This document shows, piece by piece, positions 1 through 10,748 of a stretch of DNA of 64,000 nt. The notes under the pieces were generated by a model that did not search any database, was not told where the DNA came from, and saw only the letters and a list, made by a program, of their open reading frames with translations. Position 1 is the first letter of the stretch. Every line of letters starts with the position of its first letter. This DNA comes from Treponema sp. (GTDB taxonomy: Bacteria > Spirochaetota > Spirochaetia > Treponematales > Breznakiellaceae). A program made the translations under genes and the position numbers. The stretch is from NCBI GenBank assembly GCA_009777735.1, contig WRLF01000004.1:1-64000 (forward strand), given 5' to 3'.

Positions 1-550
1 TTTTTTTCTGTTTAAGCAATTGAAACAAGGCGAAGGGGCTGGGCGCAACGAATTTTTTGTAGACCCTTTTTCCGCCGACCCATATATTTCTGTATAATAC
101 TTTTTTTTCAGCCTATTCGACAATTTAGATTTTCTGCTGGGGGGAAGAGGCGTTTTAATTTCTGTAATTTGCGTCAAATAGCGAAATCCAAAATGCCCGC
201 AAGGCGGGGTGAGATGCAGAATTCTTAGAAAAGCGTCCAGATACCGATACAAAGGGCTGCCGCAAGTGATTACACAGGGGTATTGGGGAGGTTAGCCCCG
301 GGAGCAGCCTCTGGCATGCGTAAGAAAATATTCTAAAAGGTACTCTAAACTGTTGAAGAGAATCAGGGTAAGAAATACCATGACCAGCAAGCTGCTCACG
401 GGGCTGTTCTCCCAAATACCTATGTGTAACCGCTGATGCCCTTTGCGGTATCTGAGCGACAAATAGGTATTTATCGTTATGGATTTGGGAAAAATTGATT
501 TCCGTGGGAAGATATGGATAACAACACGAGTCTACTGATACTTTTTAGCA
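1..550. other. Intergenic stretch, no supported gene
   Basis: The ORF track offers only an 86-aa minus-strand frame here (155-415). It has no ribosome-binding site, no recognisable domain and no signal peptide, and its composition looks like random translation. The DNA is AT-rich near 80-130 and includes an isolated TATAAT-like hexamer without a convincing -35. I see no tRNA fold, IS end or strong terminator. It lies downstream of the chemoreceptor gene, which reads leftwards. Confidence 0.5.
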
Positions 551-2689
551 TCATTCAATTTTAAACTTCTGAACTTCCTTCATTAATTGGGTTGCAGTCT
601 CACGATTTTTGTCAGTTAATTCATTGATATGGTTTACCGCTTTGTTTACTTGTTCTACCCCGGATGCCATTTCATTCATGCCGCCGGTTATTTCCTGCGT
701 AGATTTTTCTAAATCATCAGCTTCCCGCATTACTTCCTTTGCACCTTCACGCATTTCTAGGGAACCACTTTTTACAAGTTGGGAGGTTTCGTTTAGATTG
801 CCGATAGCTTCAAGTACTTGCTTACTCCCTTGGCCCTGCTCCTCCATGGCTTTTCTGATATTATCTTCCTGTTCGGCCACAGTCTTAACGCCAGAGTCAA
901 TGGCTTCAAACCTTTTAAGTACGCTGTAAGTGGACTGGGTTATTTTATCAATCGAACTTTTTATCTTTTTAAGTACAGTACTGATGGTTTTGGATTGCTC
1001 GCTGGAATGTTCAGCCAGTTTACGTATTTCATCGGCAACAACAGCAAAACCCTTACCGGCTTCACCTGCGTGGGCTGCTTCAATTGCGGCGTTCATCGAA
1101 AGGAGATTTGTCTGGCTGGCAATGTTTTCCATGACAGAGTTGATTTCCAACAGACCCTCAGATTCACGGGCTATTTCCTGAATATCTGCGGCAACGTTTT
1201 GCAAGCCCGTACGTCCCAAATCGGATGCTTCGCTTAAGTTTTCCACGTTCTCGGTGTTATTTTTTAAAGTTTGCGTGACCGACTGAATGTTGGCAAGCAT
1301 TTCTTCAATAGCAGAAGAGGATCGAGAAACACTGGATGATTGTATTTCCACATGACTATTGAGTTTGTCGATGTTGACGGTGATCTGTTCCATCGTGGCG
1401 TTGGTTTCGGTAACGCTGGCACTCTGGTTAATCATTCGGTCCTTGACATTTTGTATATTGGTAGTAATATTGTTCATAGTCGCTGCGGTTTCAGTCATTT
1501 TGTTAGCAAGATTTGTGCTTATGCCGGTAATCACCTTTGTCCCATCCATGACATGTTTAATCATGACCTTTATTCTTTCCATAGTTAGGTTGATGTAACG
1601 GGAAAGATCACCAATTTCATTATTTGCTTTTACATCAATATACCTATAACGGGACAGATCTCCATCACCGTCTGATATGTCTTTAAAAACTCCCGCTATT
1701 GCCATGATTGGTTTTGTGATGCGGCGTATAATAAAAACCAACAATATCAAAAACGCAAAAACTATTCCGACAGTCAAAAATACAGCGGTGTAAATAGATT
1801 TATATACTGCTTCGAATACCAGCGATCTGGGTATGGCAGAAACGACAACCCATTCGGCTCCTGGAATTCTCGAAGAAGAAATAATCATTTCATTGTCCAT
1901 GATATAAAATGAATCCCCAAATAAAATCTGCTGCCGATACTGGGAAAATACAGGATCATCAAAAAAGTTATCCCTCATTACAGCTTCGGTATTTTCGTGG
2001 CTGATATAGAGTCCTTCATTATTAAGGAGCCAACTGTTAAGCCCCTCCATATTTATCATTGAAGCCACAATATCCGTGAGAGATCTTACGGCAATATCCA
2101 AAATTATGACCCCAAGATCGTTTCTGTAACTGTCATATATTATTGTAGAAAGCGAGACAGAAAAAATGCCCGTTGCCATTGCCATATAAGGATCGGTAAA
2201 GTTTACTTCCCCGGGCCTGGACTTTGCCCCTGTGTACCAAGGTCTTGTTCGCTGATCGTAATCACCACCAAATCTCCATTCAGGGGCAAAAACCGCATAA
2301 CCCCCTTCCTCAAATGTAGGGATATTGTTTGACATAAAAACCTGGGCAACATTGGGTAGATCGCCCTTGATGCGTGTTAAAAACCTGCGCATCTCTTCCT
2401 CTGATATGGCCGCATTGCTGAGATAAGGCTGACCGGTCTGCTCATATAGTAATGAGATTCCGGTTGAGGCATGACGCAAGGCATCTTCGTGAATTTGAAA
2501 AGTCAAGGTCAGGCTGTTGCGCATGCTGGCTATTTGTTCCTGTATGGCCAATTCTATCTGGCGAGTGGTAATATCTGTTTTGCTTGTCACGAAAATTGCA
2601 GACACCGCTAAGGTAACTATCAATATTCCAATTATAAAAATGAAAAGTAGTTGAGTTCCAATGGAATATTTTCTGCCTTTTTTTAACAT
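551..2689 (-). CDS. Methyl-accepting chemotaxis protein
   Basis: Transmembrane chemoreceptor of about 712 aa that would sense an external ligand and control CheA/CheW. Visible in order: a short basic N-terminus and first membrane helix (about residues 11-35), a periplasmic sensor region of roughly 260 residues resembling a Cache-type fold, a second membrane helix (about 296-319), a HAMP-like segment, and a long coiled-coil signalling domain. The hairpin tip is clear near residues 530-556 ([21 protein letters not shown]). The ORF track starts at a TTG 78 nt upstream, but I choose the ATG at 2689 because AGGAGAG lies just upstream and the signal-anchor starts there. It is a stand-alone gene with no che genes nearby. 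The ligand cannot be inferred. Confidence 0.93.
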   Translation of the reverse strand: MLKKGRKYSIGTQLLFIFIIGILIVTLAVSAIFVTSKTDITTRQIELAIQEQIASMRNSLTLTFQIHEDALRHASTGISLLYEQTGQPYLSNAAISEEEMRRFLTRIKGDLPNVAQVFMSNNIPTFEEGGYAVFAPEWRFGGDYDQRTRPWYTGAKSRPGEVNFTDPYMAMATGIFSVSLSTIIYDSYRNDLGVIILDIAVRSLTDIVASMINMEGLNSWLLNNEGLYISHENTEAVMRDNFFDDPVFSQYRQQILFGDSFYIMDNEMIISSSRIPGAEWVVVSAIPRSLVFEAVYKSIYTAVFLTVGIVFAFLILLVFIIRRITKPIMAIAGVFKDISDGDGDLSRYRYIDVKANNEIGDLSRYINLTMERIKVMIKHVMDGTKVITGISTNLANKMTETAATMNNITTNIQNVKDRMINQSASVTETNATMEQITVNIDKLNSHVEIQSSSVSRSSSAIEEMLANIQSVTQTLKNNTENVENLSEASDLGRTGLQNVAADIQEIARESEGLLEINSVMENIASQTNLLSMNAAIEAAHAGEAGKGFAVVADEIRKLAEHSSEQSKTISTVLKKIKSSIDKITQSTYSVLKRFEAIDSGVKTVAEQEDNIRKAMEEQGQGSKQVLEAIGNLNETSQLVKSGSLEMREGAKEVMREADDLEKSTQEITGGMNEMASGVEQVNKAVNHINELTDKNRETATQLMKEVQKFKIE

Positions 2690-2949
2690 GTTTCTCTCCT
2701 TTTGCAGTGTAGTATATAGTGAGCGGGGCTTTGTTCGCCAAAAATTTCCATCTGTCACCAGGCCCAATCAAAGTTTTTTTCACTACATTACCTCCGATAT
2801 CATTTTCTTGCATAAAATAACATTATTATTTAGAAAACACAACAGTGTGAATGCAAGTTTTTGACGAATAATGTAATCTTCTTGCCTTATGAGGGATTTT
2901 CGGATTTATTTTTCAAAATTGATTTTCCTTTTACCTTTTACATTTTGCC

Positions 2950-4296
2950 TTGAATCTATATACTAAAGCCTGCATGAAAAATGATAACTTTGTGATACAG
3001 GGCGATATTTGCTGGAGTACAAGCCTGACTGCTCTGAAAACAATGCCCGATGCCTTCCTTGTTTGTGTTGAGGGGAAATCTGCCGGGGTTTATCCCCAAT
3101 TGCCGCAGCGGTTTGCAGAGCTGCCTCTTTTTGATTACCGGGGTAAACTGGTAATTCCCGGCCTTGTTGATCTCCATATCCATGCGCCGCAGTTTGCTTT
3201 TCGCGGTCTGGGAATGGACATGGAATTGCTTGACTGGCTTGATTCCCATGCATTTCCCGAAGAGGCAAAATTCAACGACATTGACTATGCACGTTCTGCT
3301 TACGGCCTTTTTACGGAGCACCTGAAGCGCAGTTCCAATACCCGCTTTGTTGTGTACGCCACCGTGCATGTTCCGGCGACCCTGCTCCTGATGGAATTGC
3401 TGGAGGAATCCGGCCTTGTGTGCATGGTTGGCAAGGTAAACATGGACAGAAACAGCCCCGACAGTTTGCGGGAATACAGCGCCGCATCTTCGCTGGAGGC
3501 AACACGGGAATGGCTCGGAGCCGCAGATACGTATACCCGTGTTAAACCTGTTCTTACCCCCCGTTTTATCCCCTCATGCAGCGATGACCTTATGCGGGGG
3601 CTTGGCGCCCTGCGGCGGGAGTTTAATCTGCCGGTACAGTCGCACCTGTCCGAAAATCGCAGCGAAATAGAATGGGTGCGGAAGCTATGTCCGGCAAGCG
3701 GCAGTTACGGCGCGGCATATCGTGATTTTGATCTTTTTGGCAACGATACACCGGAAGGGGGTCCCACGGTAATGGCCCACTGCGTATGGCCTGATGAGAA
3801 TGAAATAGCGCTCATGGCCCGGCGGGGAGTTTTTGCTGCTCATTGCCCCCAGTCAAACGCAAACCTTTCTTCAGGCATTGCACCGGTGCGCCGGCTCCTA
3901 CTGGCGGGAGTACCCGTTGGCCTTGGCAGTGATATTGCCGGTGGAACCAGCAGCTCTGTCTTCCGGGCAATGGCAGATGCCGTCCAGGTCTCAAAACTCC
4001 GCCGCGTTTTACTGGATAACGATGATAAAGCCCTCACTTTGGAAGAAGTATTTTACCTTGGCACCGTTGGCGGCGGGGTGTTTTTTGAGAAAAGCGGTAT
4101 GGGCCGCTGCGGCTCTTTTGAGCCGAGGTATGATTTTGACGCATTAATAATCGATGACAGCAGTCTCGCCACCTCCGGGTGGCGCACCGCTCCCTTCGCG
4201 CTGTCAATCCGCGACCGCCTTGAGCGTACTGTCTACCTCGGCGATAATCACACCATTGCGGCAAAGTACGTACAAGGACGGTTAATAACAGCATGA
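2950..4296 (+). CDS. guaD: Guanine deaminase (amidohydrolase family)
   Basis: Zinc amidohydrolase of about 448 aa, expected to convert guanine to xanthine and ammonia in the cytoplasm. Family signatures include the metal motif PGLVDLHIHAPQ near residue 72, a later HLSEN, the MAHCVWPDENE helix, HCPQSNANLSSG and the metal Asp in GLGSDIAGGTS. These match guanine deaminase better than MTA/SAH deaminases or dihydroorotases, and the length is usual. The track start is TTG at 2950; an in-frame ATG at 2974 is equally plausible and neither has a clear ribosome-binding site. The stop overlaps the start of the following MFS gene by 4 nt (ATGA), implying translational coupling and perhaps uptake of the nucleobase substrate. 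Confidence 0.87.
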   Translation: MNLYTKACMKNDNFVIQGDICWSTSLTALKTMPDAFLVCVEGKSAGVYPQLPQRFAELPLFDYRGKLVIPGLVDLHIHAPQFAFRGLGMDMELLDWLDSHAFPEEAKFNDIDYARSAYGLFTEHLKRSSNTRFVVYATVHVPATLLLMELLEESGLVCMVGKVNMDRNSPDSLREYSAASSLEATREWLGAADTYTRVKPVLTPRFIPSCSDDLMRGLGALRREFNLPVQSHLSENRSEIEWVRKLCPASGSYGAAYRDFDLFGNDTPEGGPTVMAHCVWPDENEIALMARRGVFAAHCPQSNANLSSGIAPVRRLLLAGVPVGLGSDIAGGTSSSVFRAMADAVQVSKLRRVLLDNDDKALTLEEVFYLGTVGGGVFFEKSGMGRCGSFEPRYDFDALIIDDSSLATSGWRTAPFALSIRDRLERTVYLGDNHTIAAKYVQGRLITA

Positions 4297-5564
4297 AACA
4301 ACCTGGGAATAATAATTTAATACAAACATTGGTAAACTTGAAAGGAAATCCCCGTGCCTGTGTGTATACCGAACCGCTCTGGGGCCTTTCCATCAACCTG
4401 TGTCTTCCCTATGCGTCGGTTTATATGGTGGCCCTCGGGTTAACCGACTCGCAAGTAGGGTTAACCGCAACAATTTACATGCTCTCTCAGGTTATGTTTG
4501 CTTTTTTAAGCGGGCCAATCACCGATAAAATGGGAAGAAGAAAGGCAACAGCGGTTTTTGATTTTATTGCATGGAGTATTCCCTGTCTTATCTGGCTGCG
4601 TGCAGAAGGTTTGTGGTTTTTCATTGTTGCGGCCCTGCTCAACGGAGCCATGCAGGTTCCAACCAATTCCTGGGATTGCCTCCTGATCGAAGATGCGGAA
4701 AAAAAACAGATTACCGGCATCCATTCTCTGGTAACCGTCTTTGGGCAGCTTTCGTTTCTCTTTGCCCCCATCTCGGCTGTTCTATTTTCCCGGCTTACTC
4801 TGGTTCCGGCTATCCGAATCCTCTACATCAACGCTTTTGTGTTAATGACATTAAAGGTTTTACTGCTTTATATTTTTTCCCGGGAAACAAAAATAGGGCT
4901 TATCCGGCTTGAAGCAAGCAGGGGAAAAAGCCTTTTTTCACTTGCCGCCGGTTACAGCGGCGTTCTCAAAATCATCGGCAAATCTCAGGGTACGATTTTT
5001 GCTCTTGTTATCACTATTTTAACAGGCATTGTGGCGCTGATTAACACGACATTCTGGCCGGTTTTTGTCAGTAAAAAGCTGCTCGTCCCGGATCATCTGC
5101 TGCCCATGCTGCCTATAATCCGTTCCATGATTGCCATTGTTTTCTTTTTTCTGATAGTCCCTCATCTTACCAAGGGACATCTCAAACTGCCCCTGCTCAC
5201 GGGCTTTATCTGTTACGGTGCCGGGCAGGTGTTCCTCATTCTTGCTCCTGACGGCAGCCCTGCTACGTATATCTTCCTGTGCATAGCGCTCGTGTTTGAC
5301 GGATTCGGCGCCAGTTTCATGCTGATGCTTGCCAAATCCCTGACTGCCCTCCATGTAAACCCCGCAGAACGAGCCAGGGTGCAGGCCATCATGAACATGA
5401 TAATCATGGCGGTTACCGCTCCCTTCGGCTGGATCGGCGGCCTCCTCTCGGGTTTTTCCCGCAGCCTTCCCTTTATCCTCAACCTGTGCTGCATTGCCAC
5501 TGGATTATTCGTGGTGATTATTTTCTACCGCAGCAATCCCGATGCTGACAAAGCGCTGGAGTAA
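4293..5564 (+). CDS. Major facilitator superfamily transporter
   Basis: Polytopic inner-membrane protein of 423 aa with about 12 hydrophobic helices. The MFS loop 2-3 motif is visible as GPITDKMGRRK near residue 72, which supports secondary transport. The start ATG overlaps the guanine deaminase stop by 4 nt, so the two are almost certainly one operon. From this pairing I infer a purine base or nucleoside substrate, but the sequence does not resemble the classic NCS1/NCS2 or NupG families that I know, so the substrate is open. No frame problem is seen; the gene ends 26 nt before the convergent CotH gene. Confidence 0.85.
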   Translation: MKQPGNNNLIQTLVNLKGNPRACVYTEPLWGLSINLCLPYASVYMVALGLTDSQVGLTATIYMLSQVMFAFLSGPITDKMGRRKATAVFDFIAWSIPCLIWLRAEGLWFFIVAALLNGAMQVPTNSWDCLLIEDAEKKQITGIHSLVTVFGQLSFLFAPISAVLFSRLTLVPAIRILYINAFVLMTLKVLLLYIFSRETKIGLIRLEASRGKSLFSLAAGYSGVLKIIGKSQGTIFALVITILTGIVALINTTFWPVFVSKKLLVPDHLLPMLPIIRSMIAIVFFFLIVPHLTKGHLKLPLLTGFICYGAGQVFLILAPDGSPATYIFLCIALVFDGFGASFMLMLAKSLTALHVNPAERARVQAIMNMIIMAVTAPFGWIGGLLSGFSRSLPFILNLCCIATGLFVVIIFYRSNPDADKALE

Positions 5565-5590
5565 ATTACAAGAGGCGAAACCAGCGGTCT

Positions 5591-8500
5591 CTAATACCCG
5601 GTAATTACCAGATTTAAAGCATTAATCATGTTCGTAACATCGGTTTTTAAGTGAATCCTTTTATTCTCAAAAAATACACCTTCTGTCGTCTCCCTTCCGG
5701 TAATGGATACCGGGGATTCGGGAGCCTGATTGAAGTTTACCCCGTCATGTGACATTAAGCGGGCAAAACGGGCATTTTGTGCATCAATATAGGCATGCAG
5801 TTCTGTAGCCAGAGCTCCCCTTACCGCATTCCAGCGGAGTTTTAATTGTGCTACATAGTAAGGGTCTAACCGATCAGCCCGGAAAATACCTCTATAATCG
5901 TTTTCTGAAGCAGAATGAAATTCCCAGCCCATCAGCTCTTTGTACCAGAATGGCGTTTTTTGCATAAAACCCGGGTGTATTCCCCGTTGGCCGTTATTCC
6001 AGGCCTGATCAAAATCCCAGAGCGGCCCCATTTTAAGCTTTCCGTTCGGCCCAGCCGAAGGATCAAAATGCATATACTGGCCGTTCAAAATGGGAAACTC
6101 CCAGTTGGAGGCCATCTCCTGGGCAATGTGATAATCAATAAAAGAAGCGATATCAATATGATCGTGGTAACCGCCCGCACCGTTAGTACCCCATTCACGT
6201 GCATAAATGGAATCTTCGGCATCCTGTATCTTTTTTGCCATTGCAACAAATGCGCTGTTTGCATATCCGGGATAAACCTGGCTGAGGGTTCTGCTGCCGT
6301 TTACACCCGGACCGTTTTGAGGCGCCATATTGCGGACACCCATACGGTTTGCGGAGCTGCTGTTATATTCGTCCGGTACAATCCATTGCGTTACCGGCGC
6401 GCTTGCCCGGTTATATGCAGAACCGGAGGATAACCGTGATGCAAGTACAATACCCCTGCGGGGAAAATTAATTGCATGAGCAGCATTATTAAAAGACAAA
6501 TTGCCGCTTCCTGTAGGCGGGTCATTATAATACCAGCCCAAATTGGAATCCGGTTCTTTAAACTGAAATACAACTCCCTGTTGATATCTATCCCAGGGCC
6601 CAACGGGATTAAGATGGCTCGTCATAAAACTATACATTTCGTCAAAAAGAAAACCGTCTCCCTCATGGGCAGGCCCGCTTTCGTGCATGTACCAGTAAAA
6701 GTTATTTATTTCAGCGATAAAACCGCCGTTGTGGTTGCTATTCGAAGCCACCGGAGTTATCCCCAAACGCCCCTGTTCAGGTTTAATAATTTCAGCCAGT
6801 ATGTATACGCCCCGGTAGGTGCCATTAAAGAAGAAGTGTACAAAATCCCCGTGGGGCTGCCAGCCCATGTTTGTCAGGACACGTCGTCCCATTTCCCAGC
6901 CCAAGGTTCCTCTTATACGGGTTGAATCTTGCTCATGGGCAAGTAAGGCCCAACGCCGATGGGACGGAAGTGTTATATATTGATCTGTTTTATAATCGTA
7001 GTAGTCAAAACCGGCCGCATTATTGAGCCGTAAATTATAGCTTTTATTTGCGTGGGCACGGAGCGAATAATTACCCCTGACTCTGATATCTGTTCCGCCC
7101 GAAACCACCCTTCCTCTGGGACTGATATAGGTATATGATCCGGTAGGATTCCATACGATGTTGAGCTTTGTGTTGCCGCCTCCTGTAGGAAGGCCGAGCA
7201 TTGTATTGGTGGTGGTAATGTTCATTACCCCAAAGCCGTGAGTTTGCCAGCTTCTGGTACCGACAATCCTGAAATCGTCCGGTGTTGAGGCAACGGTATA
7301 GGTTTTGCGGGCATTATCGGGAGCAACAACGGTAAAAACAACATCATTGTAATAGTTGTTTGTTGTCACCCCGCTTACCTGTTCCACATTCCCCACATAG
7401 AGTTTGCAATCTGCCGGGATTATAAAAGCGGCCGCAAGTGCATGAAAATTTATAATGTTAGGGACGCTTACCGTTGTAAAAACGGTATTTCCAAAGATGA
7501 TTTCACCGGTTGTCTGGTTAATGGTATTATACGTTATTTGGGGAATTGAACTATTGGTATTTGTGTTTGTGCCGGGAGCAGTTTTGTTCCGTTTTACACT
7601 ATTGACTGCATCGGCATTGATTAAAGTTAATTCTGTCAGTACAGGAAGTGAAAAAGGTCCCAGAGTAAGGGAAGGACCCGATGCGGCAGAGTTGTATGTA
7701 TGAGGGCCGTTTAATACAGTACTGCCAAACGTAAAATCGGTTTGATCTGTTACTGCCACCCTGAACCATACAGTTTCACCGGATGGTATTTGCATCGCCC
7801 ATGTTTGGTCTGTCATGCTTGCATTGACAGCGGAAACCAGTTCTCTGCTTGTCTCAGTTACGGATTTATAGGCCTCTATAACAACACGCTGCTGCGGTAT
7901 GGCAGAATTGAGGATCAGGTTATAACTGCCGTTAACCGTCACTGTTGATGAAACCTGCATTACACTGACGGTAATTTTATATACCTGTCTGGTATTCCCG
8001 TTCCTTGAGGTTACTTCAATGTATAAAAAATCGCCGTCGGAAAAAGAATAAGCCGGTGAAATCGAATTGTTCCATTCCGGTGTGCCGCTGCCGCTTACCT
8101 TTGCCGTCTTAAATGTTGCTCCGGCGGCAAGCGTTATTTCAACCGAGGCAGCGCCTGCCACCGTACCGGCCAGGTCTACCGAACCGGGACCGGTAACAGC
8201 GGAAAATGATGCCGCCGGTGTGCCGGGATCCGTGCTGACTCCTCCAATTACCAATAAACCGATAGTGGCATTGTTGCTGCCGACAGGATCCCTAAAATGT
8301 ACGGGATTCCATGCGCCGTCTTTTGTTGAACGGGGCCTAAGCGCCTCAAAATCATCCGCACTCAGAACTTCTCCGGTATCAATATCGCTCTGCCGCTGCC
8401 GCCACTCGACCCGTACAAAATCACGGTTGTTGTCATCGGTATCGTTCAGATCGATCCGGCGTACCGATTTACCCTTGGATGCAAGGTAGGGCCCCCTGAC

Positions 8501-9145
8501 AGAAGGATCACTTAAATTGCTTGTTTCAAAAGCGTCAATGTTAACAGTTCCATCGTTGTCGTTAGACCCCAGTAAATCAGCATAGCCTTTCGCTTTTTTG
8601 CCTGTCCTGTTCCTGTCAACATCAAATGGGTTAACTATGGTCAATGCCTCGGTGCTTTCTACCAGAAAAATTTTAAAATTGCGGTTGCTCATCCTCAGAT
8701 AATCGGTACCGTCCATCCACCGCATATCTGCATCGGCTTCATTTAATTGCAGAAGACCGTACCTTTCAATGTCATTTCTATTGGTTGTTCTTCTGCCAAG
8801 TATCAAAAACGATGATTCGGGCGGTATTGATTTTCCTTCAAGGCTTAAAACTTTCCAGCTTGAACCGCCTTCGGAGTATTGCAGCGTATGACCGCTCAGG
8901 CTCACTGTTTCATCGGATTTATTGTACAACTCAATGAATGAATGTGAAACACCGGCATCGGTATTGTTGCCCGTACCAAAAGCCTGCAGGATCACCACAC
9001 TGCCCAAAAACCGCGACGGGTTTGGCTGTTCTATTTCAATTTCTTTTCCATTTGTAGTATTGTGCTGCGGACTATCGGGGCAAGATGCTAAAAACACAGA
9101 AATGAGCGCTATCAGTGCAAAAATGCTGTATTTTTCTTTTCTCAT
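5591..9145 (-). CDS. Lipoprotein with lamin-tail, cadherin-like and CotH kinase domains
   Basis: Large exported protein of 1184 aa. A signal peptide ends in a lipobox (FLASC, Cys22). Next come a lamin-tail-like beta-sandwich at about 45-170 (VVILQAFGTG, SHSFIELYNKSDE), a cadherin-like beta-sandwich around 300-395, further beta-rich linkers, and a CotH kinase-like domain at about 630-1130. CotH hallmarks are RVRGNYSLRAHANKSYNLRL, RIRGTLGWEMGRR and the active-site-like DFDQAW near residue 1042. CotH proteins are atypical kinases that phosphorylate proteins; whether this one is active is unknown. Start supported by AGAGGAGGG upstream. It is transcribed divergently from another lamin-tail lipoprotein (9259), suggesting a functional pair at the cell surface. 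Confidence 0.88.
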   Translation of the reverse strand: MRKEKYSIFALIALISVFLASCPDSPQHNTTNGKEIEIEQPNPSRFLGSVVILQAFGTGNNTDAGVSHSFIELYNKSDETVSLSGHTLQYSEGGSSWKVLSLEGKSIPPESSFLILGRRTTNRNDIERYGLLQLNEADADMRWMDGTDYLRMSNRNFKIFLVESTEALTIVNPFDVDRNRTGKKAKGYADLLGSNDNDGTVNIDAFETSNLSDPSVRGPYLASKGKSVRRIDLNDTDDNNRDFVRVEWRQRQSDIDTGEVLSADDFEALRPRSTKDGAWNPVHFRDPVGSNNATIGLLVIGGVSTDPGTPAASFSAVTGPGSVDLAGTVAGAASVEITLAAGATFKTAKVSGSGTPEWNNSISPAYSFSDGDFLYIEVTSRNGNTRQVYKITVSVMQVSSTVTVNGSYNLILNSAIPQQRVVIEAYKSVTETSRELVSAVNASMTDQTWAMQIPSGETVWFRVAVTDQTDFTFGSTVLNGPHTYNSAASGPSLTLGPFSLPVLTELTLINADAVNSVKRNKTAPGTNTNTNSSIPQITYNTINQTTGEIIFGNTVFTTVSVPNIINFHALAAAFIIPADCKLYVGNVEQVSGVTTNNYYNDVVFTVVAPDNARKTYTVASTPDDFRIVGTRSWQTHGFGVMNITTTNTMLGLPTGGGNTKLNIVWNPTGSYTYISPRGRVVSGGTDIRVRGNYSLRAHANKSYNLRLNNAAGFDYYDYKTDQYITLPSHRRWALLAHEQDSTRIRGTLGWEMGRRVLTNMGWQPHGDFVHFFFNGTYRGVYILAEIIKPEQGRLGITPVASNSNHNGGFIAEINNFYWYMHESGPAHEGDGFLFDEMYSFMTSHLNPVGPWDRYQQGVVFQFKEPDSNLGWYYNDPPTGSGNLSFNNAAHAINFPRRGIVLASRLSSGSAYNRASAPVTQWIVPDEYNSSSANRMGVRNMAPQNGPGVNGSRTLSQVYPGYANSAFVAMAKKIQDAEDSIYAREWGTNGAGGYHDHIDIASFIDYHIAQEMASNWEFPILNGQYMHFDPSAGPNGKLKMGPLWDFDQAWNNGQRGIHPGFMQKTPFWYKELMGWEFHSASENDYRGIFRADRLDPYYVAQLKLRWNAVRGALATELHAYIDAQNARFARLMSHDGVNFNQAPESPVSITGRETTEGVFFENKRIHLKTDVTNMINALNLVITGY

Positions 9146-9211
9146 CAGAACCCTCCTCTTTGTGTACTCTTTATTATAACATTCTATTAATTTTTAATCT
9201 ATCATTATGGT

Positions 9212-9225
9212 ATACATTCATGTAT
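9212..9225. promoter_or_regulatory. Short palindrome between divergent lamin-tail genes
   Basis: The intergenic region carries a perfect 6-bp inverted repeat with a 2-nt centre (ATACATTCATGTAT). It sits between the divergent starts of the CotH and double lamin-tail genes and could be a shared operator. There is no direct evidence of binding. Confidence 0.3.
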
Positions 9226-9258
9226 GATGAAAATAATTTAATATTTAAGGAGTATGTC

Positions 9259-10731
9259 ATGATAAAACGAATTATGACGCTGTTAAGGTGTGTTGTTTCT
9301 GTTTATCTTTTCCTGTTGTTACCGGGGTGCCCCAACGGCAATGGCAGCATTCCCGGCAATTCCCTTGCAGGCAAACTGCTGATTCTGCAGGCATACGGAA
9401 CCGGCAATGAGATACAGAACGGTGTAAGCCATAGTTTTGTGGAGTTGTACAATAACACAAACAATGAAATAGACCTGGCAGGTATCAATCTGTGGTACGC
9501 GGCAGGCACCAGGCCTGCCAATATAGGCGATCCTATAGCAACACAGGACGGCCCCTGGGAATCCATTCCCCTGACAGGAAAAATTCCTGCCAAAGGTTCT
9601 TATCTGATTTTAGGAGGCAGACCGACTGATAATCCAAGTAATAACACAACCCGTTTAATACTCGAAAATAATTCCGGCGACCGGAATATTGCCGGTTTTC
9701 ACTTAAGCAATAGATCATTTAAAATTGCCTTGATACGCAATACAACACAGTTGAATAATTCTATACAAAACCCTTATAACACCGGAAATGGAACACCGGT
9801 GACAGGCTTGATTGACTTGGTTGGCGCCTTGAATGACCCCGATCATGCCAGACCCGATCAGATATTGGGATATAAAACAGCGCCTGCACGGAACTCCGGT
9901 TCCGTAGCTGTCCGCCGTGGCTCCCTTACCGACACCGGCAACAATTCGGTTGATTTTATCGCAGCACGGTACGGCTCCGGCGCAGGCATGTTGACGAACG
10001 AAGAAGTTGCGGTCCGCGGACCAAGAAACACTACAGAAACTGCCGGCGGCTGGAACCCCTTTGCAGAGCCAAATCCGGTTGTGGGAACGGAAGCTCTTAT
10101 GATCCTGCAGGCTAACACTTACGGTAACATTAACAACAATTTTCCGGCGGGATTTCCGGCTTCATTGGTGGAGTTGTACAACAATACCAATACTGCTATT
10201 AACTTTAATACGGTAGATTATTACCTGCATATCGCTAACGGTACTGATTGGAACCCTGCAATAAAATTAACAGGATCAGTCCCTGCTCTGTCTTCATTTC
10301 TTATTGTAAGTACATCCGATATAAATTCTTTTGAACACCGTGCAAACCTTCCAACACCGGATATGTCTTTAGCATTTGCTATTCCTAATGGCGATTTTGC
10401 AATAGCCATAGTAAGGAATCAAGCTACTCTTACAGGCAACCCTTTTGGTAATACTGCCCTGGCAGCGGATTATGTTGATATGCTCGGTGTCGGAAATTCT
10501 TTTTTTGAAGGCGCCGCTTTTACGAATCAATCCAGACCCCGTGTCCCCCGCCGGAATTCACTTGCCGATACAAATAATAACGCAACTGACTTCGCTGATG
10601 TTGACTATAGGTCAGGCGGTCCGCATTCTCATTTAACAAATGAACTGTTCAAGGTCTGGCCAAGAAATTCCGGAATGGGAACATGGGATCCCATGACCGG
10701 TCTGCCGCAGGTGAATCCGGTAATTCCGTAA
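9259..10731 (+). CDS. Lipoprotein with two lamin-tail domains
   Basis: Exported lipoprotein of about 490 aa. A signal peptide (MIKRIMTLLRCVVSVYLFLL) leads to a lipobox ending LLPGC. Two lamin-tail-like modules follow, beginning KLLILQAYGTGNEIQ and ALMILQANTYGNI, each with a SHSFVELYNNT- or ASLVELYNNT-like strand and a later LSNRSFKIALIRN or IPNGDFAIAIVRN strand. The track start at 9115 is too early; ATG 9259 is preceded by AAGGAG at 9247-9252. No catalytic motif is seen, so it is probably a binding or scaffolding surface protein. The first module is closely similar to the lamin-tail domain of the divergent CotH protein, suggesting duplication and perhaps a shared ligand. Confidence 0.86.
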   Translation: MIKRIMTLLRCVVSVYLFLLLPGCPNGNGSIPGNSLAGKLLILQAYGTGNEIQNGVSHSFVELYNNTNNEIDLAGINLWYAAGTRPANIGDPIATQDGPWESIPLTGKIPAKGSYLILGGRPTDNPSNNTTRLILENNSGDRNIAGFHLSNRSFKIALIRNTTQLNNSIQNPYNTGNGTPVTGLIDLVGALNDPDHARPDQILGYKTAPARNSGSVAVRRGSLTDTGNNSVDFIAARYGSGAGMLTNEEVAVRGPRNTTETAGGWNPFAEPNPVVGTEALMILQANTYGNINNNFPAGFPASLVELYNNTNTAINFNTVDYYLHIANGTDWNPAIKLTGSVPALSSFLIVSTSDINSFEHRANLPTPDMSLAFAIPNGDFAIAIVRNQATLTGNPFGNTALAADYVDMLGVGNSFFEGAAFTNQSRPRVPRRNSLADTNNNATDFADVDYRSGGPHSHLTNELFKVWPRNSGMGTWDPMTGLPQVNPVIP

Positions 10732-10748
10732 GTCAATCGGGCAGGAAC

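Noticed and set aside
155-415. 86-aa minus-strand ORF
   Set aside because: No ribosome-binding site, domain or signal peptide; composition looks like chance translation.
2690-2830. Possible riboswitch in the leader of the chemoreceptor gene
   Set aside because: The GGTGACAG...GCCCCGC segment does not form the conserved core of a c-di-GMP or other riboswitch that I can recognise.
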